DNA of 50,000 nucleotides from Roseovarius nubinhibens ISM (lineage in GTDB: Bacteria; Pseudomonadota; Alphaproteobacteria; Rhodobacterales; Rhodobacteraceae). The notes under the pieces are model-generated. The model did no database searches and was not told where the DNA came from. It was given only the letters and a program-made list of their open reading frames with translations. The stretch is taken from positions 2,479,602 through 2,529,601 of the forward strand of contig NZ_CH724156.1 in the NCBI RefSeq assembly GCF_000152625.1. Direction: 5' to 3'. How positions within the stretch are numbered: position 1 is the first letter of the stretch; each line of letters starts with the position of its first letter. This document shows, in pieces, positions 41,312 through 49,495 of the stretch. A program made the translations under genes and the position numbers.

Positions 41312-41336
41312 GTTCCGCTATGCTGGGGCCTACATC
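41308..41336 (+). promoter_or_regulatory. Candidate promoter of cysK
   Basis: TTGAGT (41308-41313) and TACATC (41331-41336) with a 17-base spacer, overlapping the trgB stop, 27 bases before the cysK ATG. Confidence 0.5.
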
Positions 41337-41362
41337 AGGGCGGACGGAATTGGAGAGACAAC

Positions 41363-42394
41363 ATGCGTATTGCACAGGATTTGGCCGCTGCGGTCGGCAA
41401 CACACCCCTCATCCGGCTGCGCCGGGCCAGTGAAGAGACAGGGTGTAACATCCTGGGCAAGGCTGAATTTCTGAACCCCGGTCAGTCGGTCAAGGACCGC
41501 GCCGCCCTCTATATCATCAAGGATGCGGTGGCGCGCGGCGATCTCAAGCCCGGTGGCACGATTGTCGAAGGCACCGCGGGCAACACCGGCATCGGTCTGG
41601 CGCTTGTCGGCGCGTCGATGGGGTTTCGCACGGTCATCGTGATCCCCGAGACGCAGAGCCAGGAAAAGAAGGACATGATCCGGCTGGCGGGGGCCGAGCT
41701 GGTGCAAGTGCCCGCCGCGCCCTATCGCAACCCCAACAATTATGTGCGCTATTCCGGCCGTCTGGCCGAAGAGATGGCGCGGCATTCCAATGAGGGCGTG
41801 ATCTGGGCCAACCAGTTCGACAATGTCGCCAACCGGCAGGCCCATATCGAGACCACCGGCCCGGAAATCTGGGAACAGACCGGCGGCAAGGTCGACGGGT
41901 TCGTCTGTGCCGTGGGCTCGGGCGGGACGCTGGCAGGGGTCGGCATGGCGCTGCAGCCCAAGGGCGTCAAGATCGGCCTCGCCGATCCCGATGGCGCGAC
42001 GCTTTATAATTTCTACAAACATGGCGAGCATAAATCCGAAGGGTCTTCGATCACCGAAGGCATCGGGCAGGGGCGGATCACTGCCAATCTCGAAGGGTTT
42101 ACGCCGGACATGGCCTGGAACATTCCCGACAGCGAAGCGCTGCCCATCGTTTTCGACCTGCTGGCCGAAGAGGGGCTCTGCCTTGGCGGATCGTCGGGGA
42201 TCAACGTGGCCGGGGCGATCCGCATGGCCCGCGAAATGGGGCCGGGCCACACGATCGTGACGCCGCTGTGCGATTACGGCACGCGCTATCAGTCGAAGCT
42301 CTTCAACCCCGAATTCCTGCGCGAGAAAGGCCTGCCGGTGCCTGGCTGGCTCTCGGAAGCGCCGCGCTCGATCCCCGGGGTGTTTGAAGAATGA
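41363..42394 (+). CDS. cysK: Cysteine synthase A (O-acetylserine sulfhydrylase)
   Basis: 343 residues, fold-type II PLP enzyme. PLP lysine Lys44 in NPGQSVKDRAALYI, the TAGNTGIGLA phosphate-substrate loop, VGSGGTLAGVG and the GGSSGINVAGAIRMA C-terminal loop. It makes cysteine from O-acetylserine and sulfide in the cytoplasm. It is somewhat longer than the usual 310-320 residues. The position behind trgAB reproduces the tellurite-resistance locus of Rhodobacter, where cysK contributes, consistent with thiols reducing tellurite. The stop overlaps the mscS-like start by four bases (ATGA). Confidence 0.95.
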   Translation: MRIAQDLAAAVGNTPLIRLRRASEETGCNILGKAEFLNPGQSVKDRAALYIIKDAVARGDLKPGGTIVEGTAGNTGIGLALVGASMGFRTVIVIPETQSQEKKDMIRLAGAELVQVPAAPYRNPNNYVRYSGRLAEEMARHSNEGVIWANQFDNVANRQAHIETTGPEIWEQTGGKVDGFVCAVGSGGTLAGVGMALQPKGVKIGLADPDGATLYNFYKHGEHKSEGSSITEGIGQGRITANLEGFTPDMAWNIPDSEALPIVFDLLAEEGLCLGGSSGINVAGAIRMAREMGPGHTIVTPLCDYGTRYQSKLFNPEFLREKGLPVPGWLSEAPRSIPGVFEE

Positions 42395-44853
42395 TCAAAC
42401 TGCTGCGCCTGCTGGCCCTTGTTCTGGCGCTGGCCCTGCCGGCCGCCGTGACGATGACCCTGGTCGCGCCGGATGTGGCCGAGGCGCAGCAACCCCCGGC
42501 GGAGCCGGATTACGACGATTGGGATACTCTCGCCCAGCGCGCCGATGAGGCGGTCGAGCAGGCGCGGCTCTCGTCGCCCGCGCTCGAAGAGCTGCGGGCC
42601 GAGCTGGCCGGTTGGCGCGATGTCTTCGTGGCGGCGCAGCGGATCAATGGCGCGGCGATCGAGACCGCGCAGGCGCAGCTCGATGCGCTGGGGGCCAAGC
42701 CCGAGGAGGGCACCGAAGATCAGGCCATTGCCCAGCAGCGCGAGCGGCTGACCGAGGAGCTCGCGACGTTGCGCGCCCCGCGGCAGCGCGCCGAAGTGGC
42801 CTTTAGCCGGGCCGATGGGCTGATCAAATCCATCGACACGATCATCCGCGAACGTCAGGCGCGCGAGCTTCTGGAGCTTGGTCCGTCGCCGCTCAACCCG
42901 GCGAATTGGAGCGTCGGGATCAGCGCCATCCTCGACACGGTGGGCAAGGTCGGCACCGAGGTCAGTGCGCCGTTTCAGGACGAAGAGCGCCGCGCCGATG
43001 TGATGAGCGAGCTGCCCTTCGTGATCCTCGTGGTGCTGGTCGGGCTGTTGTTCATGATCCGCAGCCGGTTCTGGGTCGAACGGCTGGTGCGGCTGCTGTT
43101 GCTGCGCAAGAACACGCCGCTGCAATGGCTGGTGTCGCTGCTGGTGTCGGTGGGCGAGATCGTCGTGCCCTATCTGGGCTTTGTCTTTGCCAGCGCGGCG
43201 CTCGAGGTCGGCGGGCTCACCGGGGAGACGAGTGAGCTTGTGCTGACGGTGCTGGCGCCGGCGTTTTTCATCTTTCTCGTGGCGCGCTGGCTCTCGGTGC
43301 GGATTTTCCCACGGATCGACCAGCAGCGGCTGCCGCTGCAGCTCAATGCGGCGGATCGGCGGGCCGGGCGGGTCTATGGCGCGTTTCTCGGGCTGGTCAT
43401 CGCGATTTTCTATTTCATCGATGCGCTGGCCGAGGAACTCGAATGGAGCACCGAGGCCTCGGTCGTCATTCTCTTCCCGGTGATCGTGGTTGCCGGGCTG
43501 CTGCTCGTCTGGCTGGCGCGGGTGCTGGGCCGGCAGGGCACGGGCACGGCGCAGGACGAAGAGAACGAGACCTATCGCAGCCGGTTGAGCAAGCTCCTGG
43601 CGCGGGTGCTGATGATCCTTGCGGTGATCTCGCCGGTGCTGGCGGCGGTGGGCTATTTCAAGGCGGCGACGGCGATCATGCTGCCGTCTCTTCTGTCGCT
43701 GATGGTGCTCGGCGGTCTGCTGGTCGTTCAGCGCATCATCGGCGAGCTCTATGTGCTCGCCACGCGGCACCGCGATGGCACCTCGGACGAGCTGGTGCCG
43801 GTGCTCTTGGGCTTTCTCATGGTGCTTCTGTCGATGCCGGTCTTTGCGCTCATCTGGGGCGCGCGGCTGACCGATCTGACCGAGCTCTGGGGCAAGTTCA
43901 TGCGCGGCATGTCGGTGGGCGGGCTGACCATCTCGCCCTCGGTCTTCATGACGCTGGCCATCGTCTTTACCCTCGGTGTGATCCTCACAAGGTTCCTGCA
44001 GAGCACGCTGCGCAACACCGTCCTGCCCAAGACGCGGATGGATGCGGGCGGCCGTACCGCAGTGGTGTCGGGCCTTGGCTATATCGGGATTTTCCTGTCG
44101 GCGATCATCGCCATCACCAGCGCCGGGATCGACCTCAGCAACATCGCTCTGGTGGCTGGTGCGCTCTCGGTCGGGATCGGTTTTGGCCTGCAGAACATCG
44201 TGTCGAACTTTGTCTCGGGCATCATCCTGCTGATCGAGCGGCCGATCAGCCAGGGCGACTGGATCGAGGTTGGCGGCCAGCATGGCTATGTCAAGGATAT
44301 CTCGGTGCGCTCGACTCGGATCGAGACCTTTGACCGCTCGGATGTGATCGTGCCCAATGCCGATCTCGTCAGCGGCACCGTCACCAATTACACGCGCGGC
44401 AACACCGTGGGCCGGGTCATCGTGCCGGTGGGCGTGGCCTATGGCACCGACACCCGCAAGGTCGAAGCGATCCTGCGCGAGATTGCCGAGGCGCATCCGA
44501 TGGTGGTGATCAACCCGCCGCCAGCGGTGATTTTCCGCAGTTTCGGGGCCGATGCGCTGGAATTCGAAGTGCGGGCGATCCTGCGCGATGTGAACTGGAT
44601 GCTGAGCGTGCATTCGGACATGAACCACGAAATTGCCCGCCGCTTTACCGAAGAAGGCATCGAAGTGCCCTTTGCCCAGCGCGATCTCTGGCTGCGCAAC
44701 CCCGAGACGCTGGTCGGGCCCAAGTCCGGCAAGGGCTGGACCAGTGGCGAGGGCGCGGCGGACGAGGCCAGCCCGGCGAAACGCTCGGGCTCGGTCCATC
44801 TCACCGATGGCGATGTGGGCGCCGAGGCCGATCCCGATGGCGATGGGCGCTAG
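42391..44853 (+). CDS. Mechanosensitive channel with DUF3772 domain (MscS family)
   Basis: 820 residues. Signal peptide (about 1-31), a periplasmic DUF3772 region (about 60-200) with coiled coils, about ten membrane helices from residue 215, and a C-terminal MscS core: the pore helix GALSVGIGFGLQNIVSNFVSGIILLIERP (about 590-620) and the beta domain with GQHGYVKDISVRSTRIET and VIVPNADLVSGTVTNYTRG. It opens on membrane tension to release solutes. Its start overlaps the cysK stop, so they may be co-transcribed, and alaX follows three bases after its stop. Confidence 0.93.
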   Translation: MIKLLRLLALVLALALPAAVTMTLVAPDVAEAQQPPAEPDYDDWDTLAQRADEAVEQARLSSPALEELRAELAGWRDVFVAAQRINGAAIETAQAQLDALGAKPEEGTEDQAIAQQRERLTEELATLRAPRQRAEVAFSRADGLIKSIDTIIRERQARELLELGPSPLNPANWSVGISAILDTVGKVGTEVSAPFQDEERRADVMSELPFVILVVLVGLLFMIRSRFWVERLVRLLLLRKNTPLQWLVSLLVSVGEIVVPYLGFVFASAALEVGGLTGETSELVLTVLAPAFFIFLVARWLSVRIFPRIDQQRLPLQLNAADRRAGRVYGAFLGLVIAIFYFIDALAEELEWSTEASVVILFPVIVVAGLLLVWLARVLGRQGTGTAQDEENETYRSRLSKLLARVLMILAVISPVLAAVGYFKAATAIMLPSLLSLMVLGGLLVVQRIIGELYVLATRHRDGTSDELVPVLLGFLMVLLSMPVFALIWGARLTDLTELWGKFMRGMSVGGLTISPSVFMTLAIVFTLGVILTRFLQSTLRNTVLPKTRMDAGGRTAVVSGLGYIGIFLSAIIAITSAGIDLSNIALVAGALSVGIGFGLQNIVSNFVSGIILLIERPISQGDWIEVGGQHGYVKDISVRSTRIETFDRSDVIVPNADLVSGTVTNYTRGNTVGRVIVPVGVAYGTDTRKVEAILREIAEAHPMVVINPPPAVIFRSFGADALEFEVRAILRDVNWMLSVHSDMNHEIARRFTEEGIEVPFAQRDLWLRNPETLVGPKSGKGWTSGEGAADEASPAKRSGSVHLTDGDVGAEADPDGDGR

Positions 44854-44856
44854 GTC

Positions 44857-45573
44857 ATGACGCGGGCGCTCTATCACGAAGATGCCTATGCGGCGCAGGC
44901 GCGGGCGCGGGTCGAGGCCCATACGCCCGAGGGCGGTATCGTGCTCGATCAGACGGTGTTCTATCCGGCGGGCGGTGGTCAGCCGGGCGACAGCGGCCGG
45001 CTGAGCTGGGACCGGTCCGAGATGACGATTGCCACCGCGGTGCGGGGCGAGGGCGATCAGGTGGTGCTGGTGCCCGCCGAGCCGCGCCGCCTGCCGCCGG
45101 TGGGCGCGCATCTCGAACAGCGCATCGATTGGGAGCGCCGCCACCGCCACATGCGGATGCATACGGCGCTGCATATTCTGTCGGTGGTGATCCCGCTGCC
45201 GGTGGTCGGTGGCGCGGTGGGCGACGGGCGCGGGCGGCTCGATTTCGACATGGGCGAGGCCTCGGCGGATGTCGAGACGCTCGAAGAGCTGCTCAACGAA
45301 GCGGTGGACCGGGATCTGCCGGTGGAGGAGGAGTGGATCACCCAGACCGCGCTGGCCGAGAACCCGCAGCTGATCAAGACCGTGGGCGCCATGCCGCCGC
45401 GCGGGGTCGACCGGGTGCGTCTCGTGCGGATCGGCACCGGGGGCGATCAGATCGACCTGCAGCCCTGTGGCGGCACCCATGTGGCGCGCACCGGAGAGAT
45501 CGGCCATCTGCGCATTTCGCGCATCGAAAGCCGGGGTCGCCGGACCCGTCGTGTGACCCTCACACTGGGCTAG
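44857..45573 (+). CDS. alaX: Alanyl-tRNA editing protein (AlaX)
   Basis: 238 residues, the AlaX-type free editing domain homologous to the second-additional domain of alanyl- and threonyl-tRNA synthetases. FYPAGGGQPGDSG near residue 37 and the zinc-binding residues HMRMHTALH (about 99-107) and CGGTH (about 202-206) are present. It hydrolyses wrongly charged tRNA, especially Ser-tRNA(Ala). Three bases behind the mechanosensitive channel gene and 61 bases before tRNA-Ser(GGA). Confidence 0.92.
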   Translation: MTRALYHEDAYAAQARARVEAHTPEGGIVLDQTVFYPAGGGQPGDSGRLSWDRSEMTIATAVRGEGDQVVLVPAEPRRLPPVGAHLEQRIDWERRHRHMRMHTALHILSVVIPLPVVGGAVGDGRGRLDFDMGEASADVETLEELLNEAVDRDLPVEEEWITQTALAENPQLIKTVGAMPPRGVDRVRLVRIGTGGDQIDLQPCGGTHVARTGEIGHLRISRIESRGRRTRRVTLTLG

Positions 45574-45595
45574 GTGCGTTTTTTCGCGCCCCCCC

Positions 45596-45624
45596 TTGCA
45601 GAGGCCCCGAAACTGACGTTATTA
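45596..45624 (+). promoter_or_regulatory. Promoter of tRNA-Ser(GGA)
   Basis: TTGCAG (45596-45601) and TTATTA (45619-45624) with a 17-base spacer; an 18-base spacing gives TATTAG. The tRNA starts 10 bases later, as expected for a tRNA gene. Confidence 0.65.
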
Positions 45625-45634
45625 GCAGCCCAAC

Positions 45635-45724
45635 GGAGCGGTGGCCGAGTGGTCGAAGGCGCACGCCTGGAAAGTGTGTAGGCGGGAGACCGTCTCCAGG
45701 GTTCGAATCCCTGTCGCTCCGCCA
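45635..45724 (+). tRNA. tRNA-Ser, anticodon GGA
   Basis: 90 bases with the encoded CCA end (45722-45724). The acceptor stem GGAGCGG pairs with TCGCTCC (G-T at the last pair), with discriminator G. A long variable arm (TAGGCGGGAGACCGTCTCC) marks a class II tRNA; the anticodon loop CTGGAAA gives GGA, which reads UCC and UCU, serine. The T arm is standard (GGTTCGAATCC). Confidence 0.95.
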
Positions 45725-45788
45725 GATACCCCTATTTCTCAGATTTTCCGATTTTGTCAGGTGTTTGGCCCGTCCGAGCGCAGGCCGC

Positions 45789-46643
45789 TCAGCGTCCGCG
45801 CATCGCATTGAGCCATTGCCAGGCGTCCGCAGAGATGTCTGGCCCCGCCGTGTAGAACCAATGGGTGTGGCCGGGGATGAGGATGAGGCTGTTGTCATGG
45901 CCGTTTCGGGCCATAGCTTGACCGGCGTCACGGGCCGTTACGACCGGGAAGATATGGTCGCGGTCGCCGAGGTAGAGCCGGTAGGGCTTGGGCGTGTCGG
46001 GGGCGCGCACGGATTCGGCGGGGAGATAGCCTGCATGGAGGGCGGCGGCCTGCCACGGGCCTTGGCTGCGATTGAGCAAGAGCTGGGCATAGGCCGCGCC
46101 GTCTGAATGGCCAAAGAGATAGATCCGGGCCGGGTCGATGGTATGGCGGGTCTGCAGGTCTTCGATCATCTCGTGAAGAAACGCGGGGTTGGGCGCCGAG
46201 AAGGGCCAGGTCGAGCCGAAGGAATTCGGCGCCAAGAGCGCCACCCCGTGCCGGTCAGAGACCTCTTGCCACATCTCGATCATCGACAACCCGTCGCGGC
46301 CCGCCCCGTGCAGGAGGATGACGAGCGGCATGTCGGAACTCGCGGCTGGGACGAGCGTGTACCAGTTGCGCGGCGTGATCCCGTAGAGGCCCCAATGTCG
46401 GGTGGCGCGCTTACGAATGGCGGCTGAGGGGGTGAACTCATAGACCTGCGGCCGTGTGACGGGGAAGCTGGTGTTGCGGCTCTCCGTATATTGTCCCGGT
46501 GAACGGGCCTCGGGCAGGATGGTCATCCGCAGGGATGCGTTTTTCGTATCGGCCCGGTCCTTGAGCCGGAGCGCCGTGCCGGTGAGGGCGATCAGGATCA
46601 GGGCAACGCCGGCTGAAATCAGAAGAATTCGAATAAATTTCAT
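45789..46643 (-). CDS. Alpha/beta hydrolase (PHB-depolymerase-like esterase)
   Basis: 284 residues from the ATG at 46643; a GTG start at 46664 is an alternative. An N-terminal membrane anchor or signal (IRILLISAGVALILIALTG) suggests an envelope or secreted protein. Catalytic machinery: oxyanion segment VILLHGAGRDG, nucleophile elbow GHSDGA, likely Asp in LGDRDHIFP and His in GHTHWF. The architecture resembles esterase/PHB depolymerase-type LpqC-like hydrolases; the substrate is unknown. It is read opposite to the neighbouring tRNA and antiporter genes. Confidence 0.85.
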   Translation of the reverse strand: MKFIRILLISAGVALILIALTGTALRLKDRADTKNASLRMTILPEARSPGQYTESRNTSFPVTRPQVYEFTPSAAIRKRATRHWGLYGITPRNWYTLVPAASSDMPLVILLHGAGRDGLSMIEMWQEVSDRHGVALLAPNSFGSTWPFSAPNPAFLHEMIEDLQTRHTIDPARIYLFGHSDGAAYAQLLLNRSQGPWQAAALHAGYLPAESVRAPDTPKPYRLYLGDRDHIFPVVTARDAGQAMARNGHDNSLILIPGHTHWFYTAGPDISADAWQWLNAMRGR

Positions 46644-46808
46644 CTCAACAAACCAAAATTTCACAATAAGGCCCGCGAGGTCCCTGCGTATCAGTAAAGA
46701 AGTAGCTGCCCGGGGAATGCAACCACAGCCGCCAGATGTCTGGGGACGTCTGCCCCAAACCTCATCAAGATCGGGCCACAGTGCCGCGCAGAGAGGCAGG
46801 GGCGCAGA

Positions 46809-46838
46809 TTGACGTTTTTCTACGCCCTGCGACAGAAA
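46809..46838 (+). promoter_or_regulatory. Candidate promoter of antiporter gene
   Basis: TTGACG (46809-46814) is followed after 18 bases by CAGAAA (46833-46838), 42 bases before the antiporter ATG. The -35 is good, the -10 is poor. A 12-bp palindrome (46732-46743) lies upstream. Confidence 0.33.
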
Positions 46839-46879
46839 ATCGGGGGTGCGTCGGCGGCTACTTCTGGTAATCCAGACCT

Positions 46880-49393
46880 ATGGATATCGTTCTTATAACC
46901 ACGATTATTGCATCGCTTTTCCTCGTGATTGGCGCGGCCGAGCCTTTGGCGGCGCGGTTGCGGCTGCCTTATAGCGTGATCCTCGCGGTTCTTGGCGTGC
47001 TGATCGGGGTTGGGGCCACGTTTTTCCTGCATACCGAGCTGACCGATGCGCTCAACCCGGTGGCGGAGGCGATTCTCGATCTGCCGATCCGGTCGAACGT
47101 CTTCCTCTATGTGTTTCTGCCGACGCTGCTCTTTCAGGCGACCTTGGGCATGAACCTGCGCCGGATGATCGACGACTGGGTGCCGATCCTCATGTTGGCG
47201 GTGGTGGCGGTCGTGGTGGCGACCGTTAGCGTCGGCTATGCGCTGGCCTGGGTCAGTGCGCTGCCGCTGGCGGCCTGTCTGCTCATCGGGGCGATCGTGT
47301 CGACCACGGACCCGTCGGCGGTGGTCTCGATCTTTCGCTCGATCTCCTCGCCGCGCCGCCTGGCCCGGATCATCGAGGGCGAGAGCCTGTTGAACGACGC
47401 CGCGGCCATTGCGCTCTTTGGTCTCTTCATGGGCTTTGTGATGCTCGGCACGCCGGACCCGGAACTGGGCGATGCGCTGCTGCGGTTTCCGCTGTTGATT
47501 GCCGGGGGCGCGATCACCGGTTGGCTCTGTGCGCGGGTGGCGGTCTGGATCATGGCGCTCTTTGGCCGGCATGAGCTGGCGCAGATCTCGGTCTCGGTGG
47601 CCTTGCCCTACCTCGCCTATATCGGGGCCGAGCAGATTGTCGGGGCTTCGGGCGTCATTGCGGTGGTGGCGGCGGGGCTGACGCTCAACCTCGTGGCGCC
47701 GGGGCGGTTGCCGCCGCAGAGCTGGACCAATCTGCGCGAGCTCTGGGGCGTGCTGGCGCATTGGGCCGGGGCGCTCATCTTTATTCTCGCGGCATTGCTG
47801 ATCCCGCGGCTTCTCGAAGAGGTGCGGATTGGCGATATCCTGTTGGTGGCGGTGGTGATCGTCGCGGCGGTGGTGGCGCGGATGGTGATCCTCTTTGGCC
47901 TCTTGCCGCTGCTTGCAAGGCTGCGCCTGTCGCCGCCGGTCGATCGGCCCTATCGGGTGGCCATCCTCTGGGGCGGGTTGCGCGGGGCGGTGACGCTGGC
48001 GCTGGCGCTGGCGGTCACCGAGAGCTTTCGCGTGCCTGACGATATTCAGCGGGTGGTGGGCATTCTCGCCACCGGGTTCACTCTCTTTACCCTGATCGTG
48101 CAGGGGACGACGCTGCGCTGGGTGATCGGGCGGCTCGGGCTTGACCGGCTGTCGCCCATCGACGAGGCGCTGTCGCGGCAGGTGGTGGCGGTGGCGCTGC
48201 AGACCGTGCGCGAGGATCTGGCCAGCACCACGGAGAATTACGACCTCAGCCGCGATATCGTGCGATCCGAGGCCAAGCGCTTTGGCGAGCGGCTCGACGA
48301 GGCGGTGAAGACCGCCGAGGACAGCGCCGACATTCTCGACCGCGACCGGATCGCGCTCGGCCTGATCGTGCTGGCGGGTCACGAGCGGGACACGATCATC
48401 GACCGGGTCCGCGAGCGGACGATTTCGGCGCGGATGGCCGAGAAGGTCATGTCGGATGCCGAGCGGCTCATCGAGGGGGCGCGCAGTCAGGGGCGGAGCG
48501 GCTATCAGCGGGCGGCGCGGCGGAGCGTGGCCTATGGCAAGGGGTTTCGGGCGGCGGTCTGGCTCAACCGGCGGCTGGGGATCTCGGCGCCGCTGGCGCA
48601 GATGACCACCGACCGGTTCGAGCTCATGCTGTCGCAGCGGCTTATCCTGCGCGACCTTGGCGGCTTTATCGACGGGCGCATCCGGCGCATCCATGGCCGG
48701 CGGGTGGCCGAGCTCTTGCATGAGCTATTGTCGCGGCGGATCGAGGCGGTGGAGACCGCGCTCGAAGGGTTGCGGCTGCAATATCCGGGCTATGCCGAAG
48801 AGCTTGAGCGGCGGTTCATCCGGCGCACGGCGCTGCGGCTCGAAGAGCGCGAATATATGATGATGCGCGAGGACGGGCTCATCGGGGCCGAGGTCTATAT
48901 GTCCCTGATGGCCGATCTTGGCGCGCGGCGGGCGGCGGCGGAGACACGGCCCAAGCTCGATATCGCCTTGCAAAGAACGGCTTTGGTGCGGCAATTCCCG
49001 CTCTTTGCCGAGTTCAGCGACCGGGCGCTGAGGCAGTTGGCCCGGGGGCTCGAGACGCGCTATGCCAATGTCGGCGAGGCGATCATTCGCAAGGACAGCG
49101 CGGCGAAGCGGGTGTTCTTTATCGCCTCGGGCGCGGTCGAGCTGGAAAGCGCGGGCCAGACCTGGCGGCTGGGGCGCGGCGAGATGTTCGGGCAGATGGC
49201 CATTTTGATGCAGAAATCCGTGCGCGCCGAGGCCAAGGCGATTGCGCCGACGACGCTTCTTGTTCTGGACGAAGACCGGTTCCGGCGGCTTCTCGGGCGG
49301 AGCAAGGCGCTGCGCAAGGCGGTGCGGGAGAGCGCCGAGAAACGCGGGATCGAGCCGTCGGCCCTGCTGCCCCCGGCGAAAGACGCGAGCTAG
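46880..49393 (+). CDS. Na+/H+ antiporter (CPA1) with C-terminal cyclic-nucleotide-binding-like domain
   Basis: 837 residues. Twelve or so membrane helices make the CPA1 core (about 1-410), with IVSTTDPSAVVSIFRSIS, EGESLLNDAAAIALFG (conserved Asp for ion exchange) and GGLRGAVTLALALAV. A long cytoplasmic region (about 415-705) with coiled segments follows, then a CNB-like domain (about 710-810) with FPLFAEFSDRALRQLARGL and GEMFGQMAILMQKSVRAEAKA. In classical CNB pockets FGE-(L/I)A is expected; here Glu is Gln (FGQMA), so cyclic-nucleotide binding is doubtful. Overall resemblance to SOS1-type exchangers. Confidence 0.9.
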   Translation: MDIVLITTIIASLFLVIGAAEPLAARLRLPYSVILAVLGVLIGVGATFFLHTELTDALNPVAEAILDLPIRSNVFLYVFLPTLLFQATLGMNLRRMIDDWVPILMLAVVAVVVATVSVGYALAWVSALPLAACLLIGAIVSTTDPSAVVSIFRSISSPRRLARIIEGESLLNDAAAIALFGLFMGFVMLGTPDPELGDALLRFPLLIAGGAITGWLCARVAVWIMALFGRHELAQISVSVALPYLAYIGAEQIVGASGVIAVVAAGLTLNLVAPGRLPPQSWTNLRELWGVLAHWAGALIFILAALLIPRLLEEVRIGDILLVAVVIVAAVVARMVILFGLLPLLARLRLSPPVDRPYRVAILWGGLRGAVTLALALAVTESFRVPDDIQRVVGILATGFTLFTLIVQGTTLRWVIGRLGLDRLSPIDEALSRQVVAVALQTVREDLASTTENYDLSRDIVRSEAKRFGERLDEAVKTAEDSADILDRDRIALGLIVLAGHERDTIIDRVRERTISARMAEKVMSDAERLIEGARSQGRSGYQRAARRSVAYGKGFRAAVWLNRRLGISAPLAQMTTDRFELMLSQRLILRDLGGFIDGRIRRIHGRRVAELLHELLSRRIEAVETALEGLRLQYPGYAEELERRFIRRTALRLEEREYMMMREDGLIGAEVYMSLMADLGARRAAAETRPKLDIALQRTALVRQFPLFAEFSDRALRQLARGLETRYANVGEAIIRKDSAAKRVFFIASGAVELESAGQTWRLGRGEMFGQMAILMQKSVRAEAKAIAPTTLLVLDEDRFRRLLGRSKALRKAVRESAEKRGIEPSALLPPAKDAS

Positions 49394-49409
49394 GAAACCG
49401 GCCAAAATG

Positions 49410-49455
49410 CCATGTCGGTAACCCGTCGGTATTACGACGGTAATACGACAGTGGC
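49410..49455 (+). repeat. 11-bp-periodic dispersed repeat, copy E
   Basis: Cores start at 49413, 49424, 49435 and 49446, exactly 11 bp apart; the identities of cores 3 and 4 (CGACGGTA, CGACAGTG) are swapped relative to copies A and B, which makes nested pairing possible. It lies between the convergent antiporter and AraC genes. Confidence 0.9.
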
Positions 49456-49495
49456 GATTTTCGCCCCTTTCGGCCCGCCGCGGCCCTCTGAAATC

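Noticed and set aside
42289..45507. Long open frame on the minus strand opposite cysK, the MscS channel and alaX (over 1000 codons)
   Set aside because: It is Arg/His/Gln/Pro-rich, lacks any recognisable domain, and lies antisense to three well-conserved genes; a by-product of high GC content.
46820..48721. 630-codon minus-strand frame opposite the antiporter
   Set aside because: Composition and position show an antisense shadow, with no ribosome site or domain.
7763..49455. CRISPR array or IS-related direct repeats
   Set aside because: The five elements are kilobases apart with no regular spacers, no cas genes and no transposase; they are a dispersed element, not an array.
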